The notes below the pieces were generated by a model. That model ran no database searches and was not told the DNA's origin. It saw only the letters and a program-made list of their open reading frames with translations. From Chitinophaga pinensis (GTDB lineage: Bacteria; Bacteroidota; Bacteroidia; Chitinophagales; UBA10324): 64,000 nucleotides of DNA. A program made the position numbers and the translations under genes. Shown in pieces: positions 53,943 to 63,998 of the stretch (position 1 is its first letter; every line of letters begins with the position of its first letter). The stretch is from NCBI GenBank assembly GCA_945892775.1, contig CAMDDP010000010.1, positions 1-64,000 of the forward strand, in the 5' to 3' direction.

Positions 53943-56612
53943 TTGAAGAAAAAAAAAATAAGCACATCATTATTACTGGTAGCCATTCTATCTTTAGCTG
54001 CCTGTTCGGGTGGGAAAAAAAGCGGTAAATTATCATTGATTGGCGGGTTTTATCATAACACGACCGCACGCTACAATGGACTTTATTATGGCAAATTAAA
54101 ATTAAATCGCGTGAAGGAAAACATGACATCCTCACTGCAGGATGACTACACCAAACTACTTCCATTGTTTACTGATGAAGAAGCCGGTGCGGGTTCAAAA
54201 AGCGATTTGGATTCGGTGATCATTAAATTATCTGTCGTTACACAATTACATCCAAAGAGCAAATGGGTAGATGATTGTTACTTCCTAATTGGACAGTCGT
54301 ATTTTTATAAGCAAGATTATGAAGATGCACTTTCAACTTTTCAATACATAGTTGCTACTTTTAAAGAAGTCGGGAAAAAGAAAAAAACATCCGGTGGAAA
54401 AAAAATAAAAGAAGGTGATGTGAATATTCCGTGGTTGAAGAGTGGAGAAGGGTTCAGCTTACAACACCGCCCAGTGAGAAGTGAAGCATTACTGTGGCTA
54501 TTAAAATCATACATTGCCATGAAAAAATATGATGAAGCACAAAGCATCATCAAAGTTTTATCAGCAGATCAAACCTTTCCGTTTAGTCTGCGCGATGAAT
54601 TCAGTTTAATCAACGCACAAAATTTATTAAAACAAGAAAGATATGCTGATGCCATTGCCCCGCTTAGGCAGGCAATCGCCCTCAGCAAAAAAAAGAAAGA
54701 CAAAATTCGTTACACCTACATACTCGCACAACTGTATCAGCTAACAAAAAATTCTGATAAAGCAATTGAAGCATTCAAGAAAGTGATAGCGATGAAGCCT
54801 GAATATAAAATGGGGTTTTATTCTAACATCAATATAGCAAAATCATTTTCAGGAAATGGGAAAACATCTGCAGCAGAAGTATTAGCCCTATTAGAAAAAT
54901 TAGCTCGAGATGATAAATATGAAGAGTTTCAAGACCAAATTTATTATACCATGGCTGAAGTTTATCTGAAAGAAGACAATAAACTTTTGGCAGTTAAGTC
55001 ATTAAATAAATCAATTGAAACAAGCACCTCCAATACCAATCAGAAATCATTATCTTTTTTGAAATTAGCTGAGATTTATTTTGCCGATAAAAATTACATA
55101 CGTGCTGCAGGATTTTATGACAGCACCGCTGTTTTGATGACGAAATCTTTTGAAAATTTTGAGGAAGTAAATACGAAGAAAAAAACGCTCGACAATCTTG
55201 TTGTTCAAGTAAACATTGTTGCAAGAGAAGATAGCTTGCAAAAACTAACTACTCTTTCTGAAAAAGATTTAAATAAAGCATTAGATGCAATCATCGATAA
55301 TTTTGAAAAACAACAGAAATTAGACTCGTTACAAAGCAATACACTTGCATCTTCTGATGCAAAAAAAGCAGAAGAAAATACAGACACAAAAAATGGCTGG
55401 TATTTTTATAACGCAGCAACCAAGGGGTCAGGCTTTAATGATTTTAAAAAGAAATGGGGCGGTAGAGTTAACGAAAACAATTGGCGCCGAAATAACAAAA
55501 CCAGTTCTGGCGAAAATACTGATGTCCAAACCGCAAAAATAGATGAAGGCACAAATGCTTCTAGCGGAAATAAACTTTCCCGTGAAGATTTAAAAAAAGG
55601 AATTCCATTTAAAGCAGAAGAAAAGAAAGCATCAGATATTAAAATCCAAAAAGCCCTTTATACTCTTGGGAGTATTTATAAGGAAGGGCTAAAGGATAAT
55701 GACAACTCAATAAATACTTATGAAAATTTACTAAAACGCTACCAACAATTCGAATTAGAGCCGACCACTTTTTATGCCCTTTACTTATTATTCAGCAACA
55801 AAAAAATGGCTTTGCAAACAGAAAATTATAAACAACAGATTTTAAAAAATTATCCCAACTCTGAATATGCAAAAATTTTAACTAACCCTAATTATTTTGA
55901 AGAGAAAAAAGAAGGAGCAAGCCAAGTGGAGGCCTATTATCAATCAGTATTTTTACTTTATAGGCAACAACAATATGCTTCCGTAATTATTAAAACTAAA
56001 GCAGCCGATACTTTATTTAAAGCGAACACGATTGCTGCTAAATTTGATTTACTTGAATCATTTGCAATAGCTCAAACACAACCGATTGATACTTTTAAAA
56101 CAGCCTTAAAAAATATAATTAAAAAATATGTAGTAGGAGAAGAAGTAGAAAAAGCAAAGCAACTACTTGGCAATATTGATAAGCCAAAGGGACTGGATAA
56201 AAACACCAAGTCTTCTAAAGACTCAACATTTCAAAGTAGCGCTTCGTCCTATTCTGTACATAAAACGAATGCACATTATTTCGTCATACTATTTACTGAT
56301 GATGACCCAGCTATTGAATCAACAAAGGATTCACTTCAAAATTTCATCACCAAAAATTATTCATTAAACACTTATAAAATAACAACCATGATGCTTGACA
56401 AAAAACAGCAAATGATTATGGTGAAGCAAATGAAAAACATGGAGGATGCCATTAACTTTTATTCTGAAGCATCAAGCCAAACTTTTTATGATGAGATCGA
56501 ACTATCCGATTTCTATTTTTTTATTATTGACGATAAAAATTTTTCCACCTTTTTCAAAAATAAAAACCTGACTGATTACCTACAATTCTTTGACACGAAC
56601 TATAATCCCTAA
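53943..56612 (+). CDS. SprE/PorW-like TPR lipoprotein of the type IX secretion system
   Basis: 889 residues starting at a TTG. A lipoprotein signal (LVAILSLAAC, Cys at about 21) is followed by FYHNTTARYNGLYYGKLKLN, a segment typical of SprE/PorW, then many TPR-like repeats (SKWVDDCYFLIGQSYFYKQD, YEDALSTFQYIV, SNINIAKSFSG). Coiled and low-complexity stretches lie in the middle (about 450-560), and the end has a mixed fold (YHAY...YSVHKTNAHYFVIL). SprE/PorW is needed for gliding and cargo export. It is 25 bases ahead of a PBP1A gene, likely one transcript. Confidence 0.78.
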   Translation: MKKKKISTSLLLVAILSLAACSGGKKSGKLSLIGGFYHNTTARYNGLYYGKLKLNRVKENMTSSLQDDYTKLLPLFTDEEAGAGSKSDLDSVIIKLSVVTQLHPKSKWVDDCYFLIGQSYFYKQDYEDALSTFQYIVATFKEVGKKKKTSGGKKIKEGDVNIPWLKSGEGFSLQHRPVRSEALLWLLKSYIAMKKYDEAQSIIKVLSADQTFPFSLRDEFSLINAQNLLKQERYADAIAPLRQAIALSKKKKDKIRYTYILAQLYQLTKNSDKAIEAFKKVIAMKPEYKMGFYSNINIAKSFSGNGKTSAAEVLALLEKLARDDKYEEFQDQIYYTMAEVYLKEDNKLLAVKSLNKSIETSTSNTNQKSLSFLKLAEIYFADKNYIRAAGFYDSTAVLMTKSFENFEEVNTKKKTLDNLVVQVNIVAREDSLQKLTTLSEKDLNKALDAIIDNFEKQQKLDSLQSNTLASSDAKKAEENTDTKNGWYFYNAATKGSGFNDFKKKWGGRVNENNWRRNNKTSSGENTDVQTAKIDEGTNASSGNKLSREDLKKGIPFKAEEKKASDIKIQKALYTLGSIYKEGLKDNDNSINTYENLLKRYQQFELEPTTFYALYLLFSNKKMALQTENYKQQILKNYPNSEYAKILTNPNYFEEKKEGASQVEAYYQSVFLLYRQQQYASVIIKTKAADTLFKANTIAAKFDLLESFAIAQTQPIDTFKTALKNIIKKYVVGEEVEKAKQLLGNIDKPKGLDKNTKSSKDSTFQSSASSYSVHKTNAHYFVILFTDDDPAIESTKDSLQNFITKNYSLNTYKITTMMLDKKQQMIMVKQMKNMEDAINFYSEASSQTFYDEIELSDFYFFIIDDKNFSTFFKNKNLTDYLQFFDTNYNP

Positions 56613-56637
56613 ATGAAAATTAAGCTTTAATTGTTTC

Positions 56638-58854
56638 ATGAATAACAAGAAAAATTCAAACATTAAATACATTCGATTTTTTTGGTTCTTAACCGGAGGA
56701 TTATTATTTTCGGTTATTCTGCTCATTATACTTACTTCATTCGGATTGTTGGGCGATATGCCAACTTTTGAAGAATTAGAAAATCCAAAAAGCTCATTGG
56801 CCACTGAGGTTTACAGTGCTGATGGTGTATTGCTTGGCAAATATTATTTCGAAAATCGAAGTGAATCTTCATTTAATGAAATTCCTACCTCGTTAAAAAA
56901 TGCATTGATTGCTACTGAAGACATTCGCTTTTATGACCACAGTGGAATTGATTATTGGGGTACAGTCGGGGGTATCGTTTCAACCCTGCTCGGCGACAAG
57001 CGCGGCGCTTCTACCATTTCGCAACAACTTGCATTAAATCTTTTTTCTTCCAGGGAAAAAAATCCTTTGAAACGAATGACTCAAAAATTACAGGAATGGA
57101 TTATTGCAGTTAAATTAGAAAGACGATATACAAAAGAAGAAATTATCAATCTCTATTTTAATACAGTTGCATTCAGTGATAATTCTTACGGGATTAAATC
57201 TGCTTCCCGTACCTACTTTAGTAAGGATCCAGATTCATTGAAAGTGGAAGAAGCGGCCATGCTCGTTGGTATGTTAAAAGGTAGCACTATTTACAACCCG
57301 CGTCGCAATCCTAAAAAATCAATGGAGCGCCGCAATACGGTTTTGAATCAAATGGAAAAGTATGGGTTCATTACAAAATCTGAATTAGATTCTGCAAAAA
57401 AATATCCAATCAAATTAAATTATCAAAGCCCCGATCACAACGAGGGTGTAGCTACTTATTTCCGTGAGCACCTTCGGCAGGATATGATGAAATGGTGCAA
57501 GGAAAATAAAAAATCATCGGGTGATTTTTACAATCTTTATAAAGATGGATTAAAAGTTTATACAACTATTAATTACAAAATGCAGGTACATGCTGAAGCA
57601 GCAGTACAAAAACATATGGCTGAATTACAAAAACAATTTTATGATAGCTACAAGGGTTCAGCTCCATGGGGAAAAGATAATAAGTTTATTTCAGATGCCA
57701 TGAAACAATGTGACCGCTATATTAGAATGAGACAACAAGATATTTCAGTTGATAGCATCATAAAATCATTTCACACCCCACAGGCAATGACTGTCTTTTC
57801 CTACAGTGGTGAAATAGATACGGTCATGACTCCTTTTGATTCAATAAAATATTACAAGTACTTTTTGCATACTGGCTTTATGGTCTCAAATTCACAGACC
57901 GGCGAAATCCTCTCATGGGTTGGAGGTATTAACCATCGTTATTTTAAATATGACCATGTAAACATTCGCGCAAAAAGACAAGTCGGTTCTACAATAAAAC
58001 CAATTTTATATGCTACTGCAATTGAGAATGGTTATAGTCCATGTTTTGAAGTGCCAAATGTGAAGGTGGTATTTGAAAATTTCAATAATTGGAGTCCTGA
58101 CAATTCCGACAACAAGTATGGTGGTATTTATACTTTATTTAAAGGCCTTGCACTTTCAGCCAATTGTATAAGTGCCTACCTAATGAAACAGATTGGCCCA
58201 GAGCCAATGATTGACATGGCACATCGCTTGGGTATTGAAAGCAAAATGGATCCATATCCTTCATTGTGCCTTGGTGTTCCTGATATTTCTGTATATGAAA
58301 TGGTGGGGGCTTATGGTGCCTTTGCAAATAAAGGAATTTATAATAAACCATTTTACGTTCAACGAATTACAGACAACCATGGAAATGTATTAAAAGAATT
58401 TAGCACAAAGAGAGTTGAGGCAATGAACGAGGGCGTTGCTTATACAATGGTTCAGATGTTAGAAAATGTAGTGAATGCCGGAACAGCCCAACGCCTTCGT
58501 GGAAAGTATGGAATTACTGGCTCGGTAGGTGGAAAAACGGGAACAACTCAAAACAATACCGATGGTTGGTTCATGTCAATTACCCCACAACTAACCGGTG
58601 GTGTATGGGTTGGCGGCGATGATCGAATCATTCGTTTCAGATCTATTTTTTATGGTCAGGGTGCAAGTATGGCCCTACCTACTTGGGGCTACTTTTTAAA
58701 AAGTGTTTATGCCGATAAATCTTTAGGCATTTCCACCGATGCAATTTTTGAAGTACCCACTAGTGAAACCCGTATTGAAACCGATTGCAGTAAATACAAG
58801 GAACTTAAAGAAGGTAAAAAAAATGTAATTTTTGGGGATCAATATAATCATTAA
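56638..58854 (+). CDS. Penicillin-binding protein 1A, bifunctional
   Basis: 738 residues. One membrane helix (about 10-38) leads to a GT51 glycosyltransferase domain with catalytic Glu94 (ATEDIRFYDHSGID) and GASTISQQLALNLF, KLERRYTKEEIINLYFN. The transpeptidase domain has S451-x-x-K454 (GSTIK), S507-A-N and K633-T-G (GGKTGTTQ). So both polymerising and cross-linking sites are complete. It follows the SprE-like gene closely and is closed by a terminator. Confidence 0.95.
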   Translation: MNNKKNSNIKYIRFFWFLTGGLLFSVILLIILTSFGLLGDMPTFEELENPKSSLATEVYSADGVLLGKYYFENRSESSFNEIPTSLKNALIATEDIRFYDHSGIDYWGTVGGIVSTLLGDKRGASTISQQLALNLFSSREKNPLKRMTQKLQEWIIAVKLERRYTKEEIINLYFNTVAFSDNSYGIKSASRTYFSKDPDSLKVEEAAMLVGMLKGSTIYNPRRNPKKSMERRNTVLNQMEKYGFITKSELDSAKKYPIKLNYQSPDHNEGVATYFREHLRQDMMKWCKENKKSSGDFYNLYKDGLKVYTTINYKMQVHAEAAVQKHMAELQKQFYDSYKGSAPWGKDNKFISDAMKQCDRYIRMRQQDISVDSIIKSFHTPQAMTVFSYSGEIDTVMTPFDSIKYYKYFLHTGFMVSNSQTGEILSWVGGINHRYFKYDHVNIRAKRQVGSTIKPILYATAIENGYSPCFEVPNVKVVFENFNNWSPDNSDNKYGGIYTLFKGLALSANCISAYLMKQIGPEPMIDMAHRLGIESKMDPYPSLCLGVPDISVYEMVGAYGAFANKGIYNKPFYVQRITDNHGNVLKEFSTKRVEAMNEGVAYTMVQMLENVVNAGTAQRLRGKYGITGSVGGKTGTTQNNTDGWFMSITPQLTGGVWVGGDDRIIRFRSIFYGQGASMALPTWGYFLKSVYADKSLGISTDAIFEVPTSETRIETDCSKYKELKEGKKNVIFGDQYNH

Positions 58855-58862
58855 ATAAAAAC

Positions 58863-58882
58863 GGCACTCTGATTAGAGTGCC
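58863..58882. terminator. Bidirectional terminator between PBP1A and the hydrolase gene
   Basis: Perfect 8-bp stem GGCACTCT (58863-58870) and AGAGTGCC (58875-58882) with a 4-base loop. T-rich tails on both strands (ATTTTTATTTTT on plus, GTTTTTATTT on minus) let it serve both convergent genes. Confidence 0.87.
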
Positions 58883-58908
58883 ATTTTTATTTTTCCATTT
58901 TAAATTTA

Positions 58909-61323
58909 TTATTTCCTTACAATCATTCTGCTTTTTAAATAATCATTGCCATTCCCTACTCTTATCTCATAAACTCCGTTTGATAAATTATTATTCAAAG
59001 AAATCGATTCATCTAAATTCCCATCATCTAATCTAACATTTTTACGATAAATAATCTGACCTAAACTATTTACAATTTCAATTTCAGTAGTAAGAATATG
59101 ATCAGGCAAAGAAGCCAGAATGGTAAAAGTGCCACTTGATGGATTCGGAAAAACTTGAATATCCGATTTAATTTTATAGGCAGCATTTTCAATTTTTAGT
59201 CCTCCTGTTGTAAAACTTCCAGTTGATGACCTCTTTGAATAATTACTACCATTTACACAAACAGTTCGAATAAAATATTCGTAAGTTGTACTTGCTGAAA
59301 GATTAACAAGATTTATATTTTCAGTATTTGTTATTTGTGTATTCCAATTGGCATCGCCTACTTTACGATATTTAAAACGATACGATTCAGGATTACAAGT
59401 TGCCTGCCATTGAATTGTTGCATGATCTCCACCAACATTATAGCTATTCAATTGCAAGGGGGTTTCACAGGGCATAGTTTTATAATAATACGATTGTGTT
59501 CCTTTTGTAGAATCGTTCCAAGTATAGTTAGTTACATCAAAGCGATAATTTGTTCCAGGAATTAAATCAATATACTCTACCAGTTTGTGCCCAATACCTA
59601 ATAATTTTTGTTGAAACGAGCTATCTAAAAGGTTGGTCAGCATAATCCTTTGATACAAAGCATCAGGCATTGGGGTCCATGAAAACTTAGACCCACAAGA
59701 AGAAACATAAACGGCCAATAGATTAGAAGGCTTAATTAATTGTGGATAGACAATCTGTATATCATCAGATTTAACACACTCACCGGAAGTTACAGTAACA
59801 GAGTAAGTGCCAGGAGCAGCATGATTTAACACACTATTAATTGATCCGTTCGACCATAAAAAACTGTATCCATTTTGCCCACCGCTTGCCACTAGGTATA
59901 AGTTTAAATGGTTATTAAGTGTGTCTATTTTTATTTCTAAGGATAACGCTAATGCACTTTTTATCGCAACCACTGATTGTGCCGAACACCCATTGCTATT
60001 TGTTGTTGTCAATGTATAATTCGTAAGAAAATTAGGATTAGCAACTAACTGATCTGTTGATGGATTGGAAAGGTTTGTTGATGGAGACCAATTGTACTGC
60101 AACCCGCCAGTTGCAAGAACCATAGCACAAGAATTTTCGCCATGTTGATACTTTAATTTTGAGAATAAAAATGAATTAGACTCCATAAAAATCGTATCCA
60201 TTCCAGTAGAAGTAAGTGGCGGAACATGCCCCCCACCATAAAAAGTATGAAGTGTAGCATTTAAACCGCATTGTACCGCCTGTTGATTAACAGAGTAACC
60301 ACCATAGGTTAAAACCTGTCCACCAACCAACCCGCTGTAGTATGGTATGACACCATCAGCAGTTCCATGAAAAGAATAGATCGGTTCTGTTTCATTATCA
60401 AAAATGGTAGTAGTATCAAATACGCCCCCTGAAATACTTACAACACCATTTATTTTTGAAGAATATCCAATGTTTCCACTGGCATCGTCCAATAATCCAA
60501 GTGAAGAGTAATTAATAAAAGCGGGAATTTCATCTTGTGATAAATAGGCAGTAGCAATGGAAGTTAATGCCCCTGCTGACACACCTACCATAAATATTTG
60601 TGAGGTATCAACTCCCAAATCAGTTCCAGTTTTTCTTATATAACGCACACAAGATTTAGCATCTTGAACAGCACGATAGTAAGCCTTACCAGTATTGCTT
60701 TGATTAGCACTAAACATACCAGTACGATAGTTTGCGTTGTATACTACATACCCCCTACTTGAATAATATTGACTTAGTGCAACAACTATACTATCTTCCT
60801 TATTACCAAATAAAAAACCACCGCCATGCAAAACAAGTATTGCCGGACGCTTGTAGTTAACTAATTGATTAGGCATATAAATATCAAGCTTTAAGTCAAC
60901 TAATAATCCGTTATATAAAATATTCTGGCCATATTTAACATTGGCAACAATTTTCACATCTGGATAAATAGGATTTACATACAGCCCATTTATGTAATTA
61001 CATGAACTAGGCTGAGCAATATCGATATTGATAACGGGATTAGAATTAACAACCACTTCGCTTATTGCTTGCGATGAATTACCATTACTATCAAACCCTA
61101 CTACAGTATAAGTAATCGAGGCTTGAGGTGAGGCAATTACAGTGCTTCCTGATGTTGAACTCAACCCTGTTGATGGGCTCCAGGTGTAACTTGCTGCCCC
61201 TATTGCTTGTAACGAAGCTGATGCTCCAACACAAATTGATTGCTGTGGTAACACAATTGATACCTGCGCAGTTGAATAGTTTACAACCGTAGCTAAAACA
61301 AGCACTAAAAATTTGTTTTTCAT
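58909..61323 (-). CDS. T9SS-exported alpha/beta hydrolase (esterase-like)
   Basis: 804 residues: signal peptide (1-19), an Ig/PKD-like module with ICVGASASLQAIGAASYTWS, then an alpha/beta hydrolase of the HSL/BD-FAE type. The oxyanion motif HGGGF is at 166-170, nucleophile Ser249 in GVSAG, Asp323 in HGTAD and His366 in GGGHVPP. These are followed by more Ig-like (about 395-530) and fibronectin type III-like modules (560-710), then a sorting domain (VFPNPSSGTFTILA, GVYEIRVG). It is probably an exported esterase or deacylase acting on polymers; the substrate is unknown. Confidence 0.85.
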   Translation of the reverse strand: MKNKFLVLVLATVVNYSTAQVSIVLPQQSICVGASASLQAIGAASYTWSPSTGLSSTSGSTVIASPQASITYTVVGFDSNGNSSQAISEVVVNSNPVINIDIAQPSSCNYINGLYVNPIYPDVKIVANVKYGQNILYNGLLVDLKLDIYMPNQLVNYKRPAILVLHGGGFLFGNKEDSIVVALSQYYSSRGYVVYNANYRTGMFSANQSNTGKAYYRAVQDAKSCVRYIRKTGTDLGVDTSQIFMVGVSAGALTSIATAYLSQDEIPAFINYSSLGLLDDASGNIGYSSKINGVVSISGGVFDTTTIFDNETEPIYSFHGTADGVIPYYSGLVGGQVLTYGGYSVNQQAVQCGLNATLHTFYGGGHVPPLTSTGMDTIFMESNSFLFSKLKYQHGENSCAMVLATGGLQYNWSPSTNLSNPSTDQLVANPNFLTNYTLTTTNSNGCSAQSVVAIKSALALSLEIKIDTLNNHLNLYLVASGGQNGYSFLWSNGSINSVLNHAAPGTYSVTVTSGECVKSDDIQIVYPQLIKPSNLLAVYVSSCGSKFSWTPMPDALYQRIMLTNLLDSSFQQKLLGIGHKLVEYIDLIPGTNYRFDVTNYTWNDSTKGTQSYYYKTMPCETPLQLNSYNVGGDHATIQWQATCNPESYRFKYRKVGDANWNTQITNTENINLVNLSASTTYEYFIRTVCVNGSNYSKRSSTGSFTTGGLKIENAAYKIKSDIQVFPNPSSGTFTILASLPDHILTTEIEIVNSLGQIIYRKNVRLDDGNLDESISLNNNLSNGVYEIRVGNGNDYLKSRMIVRK

Positions 61324-61330
61324 TGATTTT

Positions 61331-61360
61331 ATGGTATTTAACCACTTTCAACGATACCAT
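61331..61360. repeat. Small inverted repeat before the hydrolase gene
   Basis: ATGGTAT (61331-61337) and ATACCAT (61354-61360) flank a 16-base centre, 8 to 37 bases ahead of the hydrolase start. Could be an operator or leader hairpin, or chance. Confidence 0.3.
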
Positions 61361-61413
61361 TCTTAGATGGTTACAAAAAAAGATAAGTTTACTCCAAAGG
61401 TTTATTGTAATGG

Positions 61414-61953
61414 TTAAGGAACAATCTTCTTAGCCTCAGCTTTTTCAATCTTCGCTTTTTTTAAAGCTTGTTCTTCTTCTTCAATTACAACTTTTCTAGA
61501 AGCAATAATGCTTCTTTCATCAATACCTATAATTTTAATTTCTAATTCTTTTCCTATAAATATTGCATAAGAATTAAATTCATAAACATCAACTTCAGAC
61601 TTTGGAAGAAAAACTTCAAGCCCTAAAACATCCAAAAGCAGTCCGCCGGCATTCATTGTTAAGACTTTCCCTTTTAAAAATTTATTTCCCGCGAATGATT
61701 CTTGAATTAATTGAAGATTTTCGTTTTGTATAAACTTAACATCTAATGCCTCATATTCACCCTTTATTCGAGTAGAGGGAATCGCTTCAAAACTCACTAA
61801 GTCATTTTTATGAGCCACTTTATATACAACACCCATTTTACTTTGGTGTAAAAAAACCTCGCCTAATTCAGGGTGGCCAATTCGCCCAAAACCTTTATTT
61901 TTATTATAAAAAATTACCCTGCCACTAAATATTTTAACTGATTCATTTTTCAT
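61414..61953 (-). CDS. Cold-shock-like/S1-domain RNA-binding protein
   Basis: 179 residues. The N-terminal part looks like a cold-shock domain (KIFSGRVIFYNKNKGFGRIG, then EVFLHQSK; compare KGFGFI and VFVH). After about residue 85 an S1/OB domain follows (FLKGKVLTMNAGGLLLDVLG, LEVFLPKSEVDV, GKELEIKIIGIDERSIIASR). The end is a charged Lys/Glu/Ala tail. The architecture predicts a small RNA-binding protein active in translation or RNA stability. Both assignments are by eye. It is transcribed away from the ABC-F gene. Confidence 0.7.
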   Translation of the reverse strand: MKNESVKIFSGRVIFYNKNKGFGRIGHPELGEVFLHQSKMGVVYKVAHKNDLVSFEAIPSTRIKGEYEALDVKFIQNENLQLIQESFAGNKFLKGKVLTMNAGGLLLDVLGLEVFLPKSEVDVYEFNSYAIFIGKELEIKIIGIDERSIIASRKVVIEEEEQALKKAKIEKAEAKKIVP

Positions 61954-62073
61954 GTTAAAACCTTATTTAATATTAATAACACAATTATATAAATTTAGTT
62001 TTTAAAGACAAAACCTATTACCAACAGAAGAACCTATTTTTGCCCTTTAAGTAACAATAAAGTAATAATTCCA

Positions 62074-63966
62074 ATGAATATTTTAAGTATAGAAAATGTG
62101 TCGAAGTCTTTTGCCGATAGAGAATTGTTTGAAAAAGTGAGTTTTGGAATTAATTGGGGCGATAAAGTGGCACTTGTTGCAAGAAATGGAACCGGAAAAT
62201 CATCATTATTAAAAATTATAGCGGGAACCGATGTGGCCGATGAAGGAAAAGTTTCAAGAAATAAGGATGTAAGATTTGGTTTTTTAGAACAAGATTTAAA
62301 ATTCAATGAAAACTTAACAGTACTTGATAATATTTTTCTTTCTGCCTCACCTGAAGTATTGGCCATTAAAGAATATGAAAGAATAAATGAATTATATGAA
62401 ACCAATCATGAAGAAGAACACTATCAGGTTTTACAAATAGCAATTGCCCGCATTGAAGAATTAAAAGCCTGGGATTATGAATCGAGAGTAAAGCAGGTTT
62501 TAGGGAAATTGGGAATCAAACATTTTGATCAGAAGGTAAAAACTCTTTCCGGTGGGCAAAAAAGAAGAGTCGCACTGGCAAGGGTACTAATTGAAGATCC
62601 TCAGTTTTTAATATTAGATGAACCCACCAACCACCTCGATATTGAAATGATTGAATGGTTAGAAAGCTATTTATCAAGGCAAAATATCACCCTACTATTA
62701 GTCACTCACGACAGGTATTTTTTGGAGAACATTTGTGATACCATTATTGAATTAGATGGGGGGAAAATTTATCGTTACGAAGGCAACTATGAAAAATTTC
62801 TGGAGCAAAAAGCCAATCGAACATTTAATGAAGAAAGCGAACACGAGAAATTAAAAAACAGATATCGAAAAGAATTAGAATGGGTTCGTAAACAACCAAA
62901 AGCAAGAACTGTAAAATCAAAATCAAGAGTAGAAAATTTTGATGCTATTGAAGAAAAAGTTAAAAGCAGAAAAAAAGAAGAGGCACTTCGATTAGAAATT
63001 AAAATGAATCGCATTGGTGGTAAAGTGCTCGAACTAAAAAAGGTTTATAAGAAATATGATGAACAAATTTTGCTGAAGGGATTTGATTACACATTTAAAA
63101 AAGGTGAACGCATTGGCATAGTTGGAAAAAATGGCACAGGTAAATCAACCTTTCTCAATCTTATTACTGATAAAGACAAAGCAGATTCCGGAAAAATTAA
63201 TGTCGGCGAAACAATTGTTTATGGCTACTTCAATCAGGAAGGAATTAAACTGGATAATGACAAGCGGGTTATAGAAGTTGTAAAAGATATTGCTGAATTT
63301 ATTCCACTGGCTGATGGAAGCAAAGTTATGGCTTCACAATTTTTACAGATGTTTGGGTTTCCTATCAGTCAGCATTTCACCTTTGTTTCCAGTTTAAGCG
63401 GCGGAGAAAAACGAAGGCTTCACTTGTTAACTATTCTTGTAAAGAATCCGAATTTTTTAGTGCTGGATGAACCAACCAACGATCTTGATTTAATTACCTT
63501 GCAAGCACTGGAAGAATTCTTAGAGAACTATGCAGGTTGCTTAATAATTGTAACGCACGATCGTTACTTTATGGATAAACTAGTTGACCAGTTATTTATT
63601 TTTCATGGGGCTGGTGACATTCAGGTTTTTCCAGGCAACTATACCGAATACAGATTATCTGAAGACAAAAGAGACTTTGAAAAAGAGATTGTTGAGAATA
63701 AAATAATAGAAGAAAGCAAAACGGTTTCAGATAAAAATAAAATAAAACTAACCTATAAAGAGCGACTGGAATTAGAAACCCTGAACAAAGACATTGAAAA
63801 ATTAGAAACAGAAAAAAACAAACTCACTGATTTGCTTCAAACCGTAAGTACTAACCATGAGGAGTTAATGAATAGTGGCATTCGATTAACAACGGTTGTT
63901 GAATTGCTTGACCAAAAAGGAAATCGCTGGTTAGAGCTTTCTGAAAAAGAACAACAATCTGTATAA
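62074..63966 (+). CDS. ABC-F family ATPase (Uup-like)
   Basis: 630 residues without membrane helices. Two ABC domains: first Walker A ARNGTGKSS, signature LSGGQKRRVALARVL, Walker B LILDEPTNHLDIEM; second GKNGTGKST, LSGGEKRRLHLL, LVLDEPTNDLDL. The linker between them is charged and helical, and a C-terminal coiled coil (TLNKDIEKLETEKNKLTDLL) ends the chain. ABC-F proteins bind the ribosomal E site or act in DNA repair (Uup). The first Walker A begins with Ala in place of the usual Gly. A terminator follows. Confidence 0.9.
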   Translation: MNILSIENVSKSFADRELFEKVSFGINWGDKVALVARNGTGKSSLLKIIAGTDVADEGKVSRNKDVRFGFLEQDLKFNENLTVLDNIFLSASPEVLAIKEYERINELYETNHEEEHYQVLQIAIARIEELKAWDYESRVKQVLGKLGIKHFDQKVKTLSGGQKRRVALARVLIEDPQFLILDEPTNHLDIEMIEWLESYLSRQNITLLLVTHDRYFLENICDTIIELDGGKIYRYEGNYEKFLEQKANRTFNEESEHEKLKNRYRKELEWVRKQPKARTVKSKSRVENFDAIEEKVKSRKKEEALRLEIKMNRIGGKVLELKKVYKKYDEQILLKGFDYTFKKGERIGIVGKNGTGKSTFLNLITDKDKADSGKINVGETIVYGYFNQEGIKLDNDKRVIEVVKDIAEFIPLADGSKVMASQFLQMFGFPISQHFTFVSSLSGGEKRRLHLLTILVKNPNFLVLDEPTNDLDLITLQALEEFLENYAGCLIIVTHDRYFMDKLVDQLFIFHGAGDIQVFPGNYTEYRLSEDKRDFEKEIVENKIIEESKTVSDKNKIKLTYKERLELETLNKDIEKLETEKNKLTDLLQTVSTNHEELMNSGIRLTTVVELLDQKGNRWLELSEKEQQSV

Positions 63967-63972
63967 AATAAA

Positions 63973-63998
63973 AAGCCCTGCAATAAATTACAGGGCTT
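63973..63998 (+). terminator. Terminator after the ABC-F gene (window edge)
   Basis: Stem AAGCCCTG (63973-63980) and CAGGGCTT (63991-63998), loop of 10. The tail is beyond the window, so the termination signal cannot be fully judged. Confidence 0.6.
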
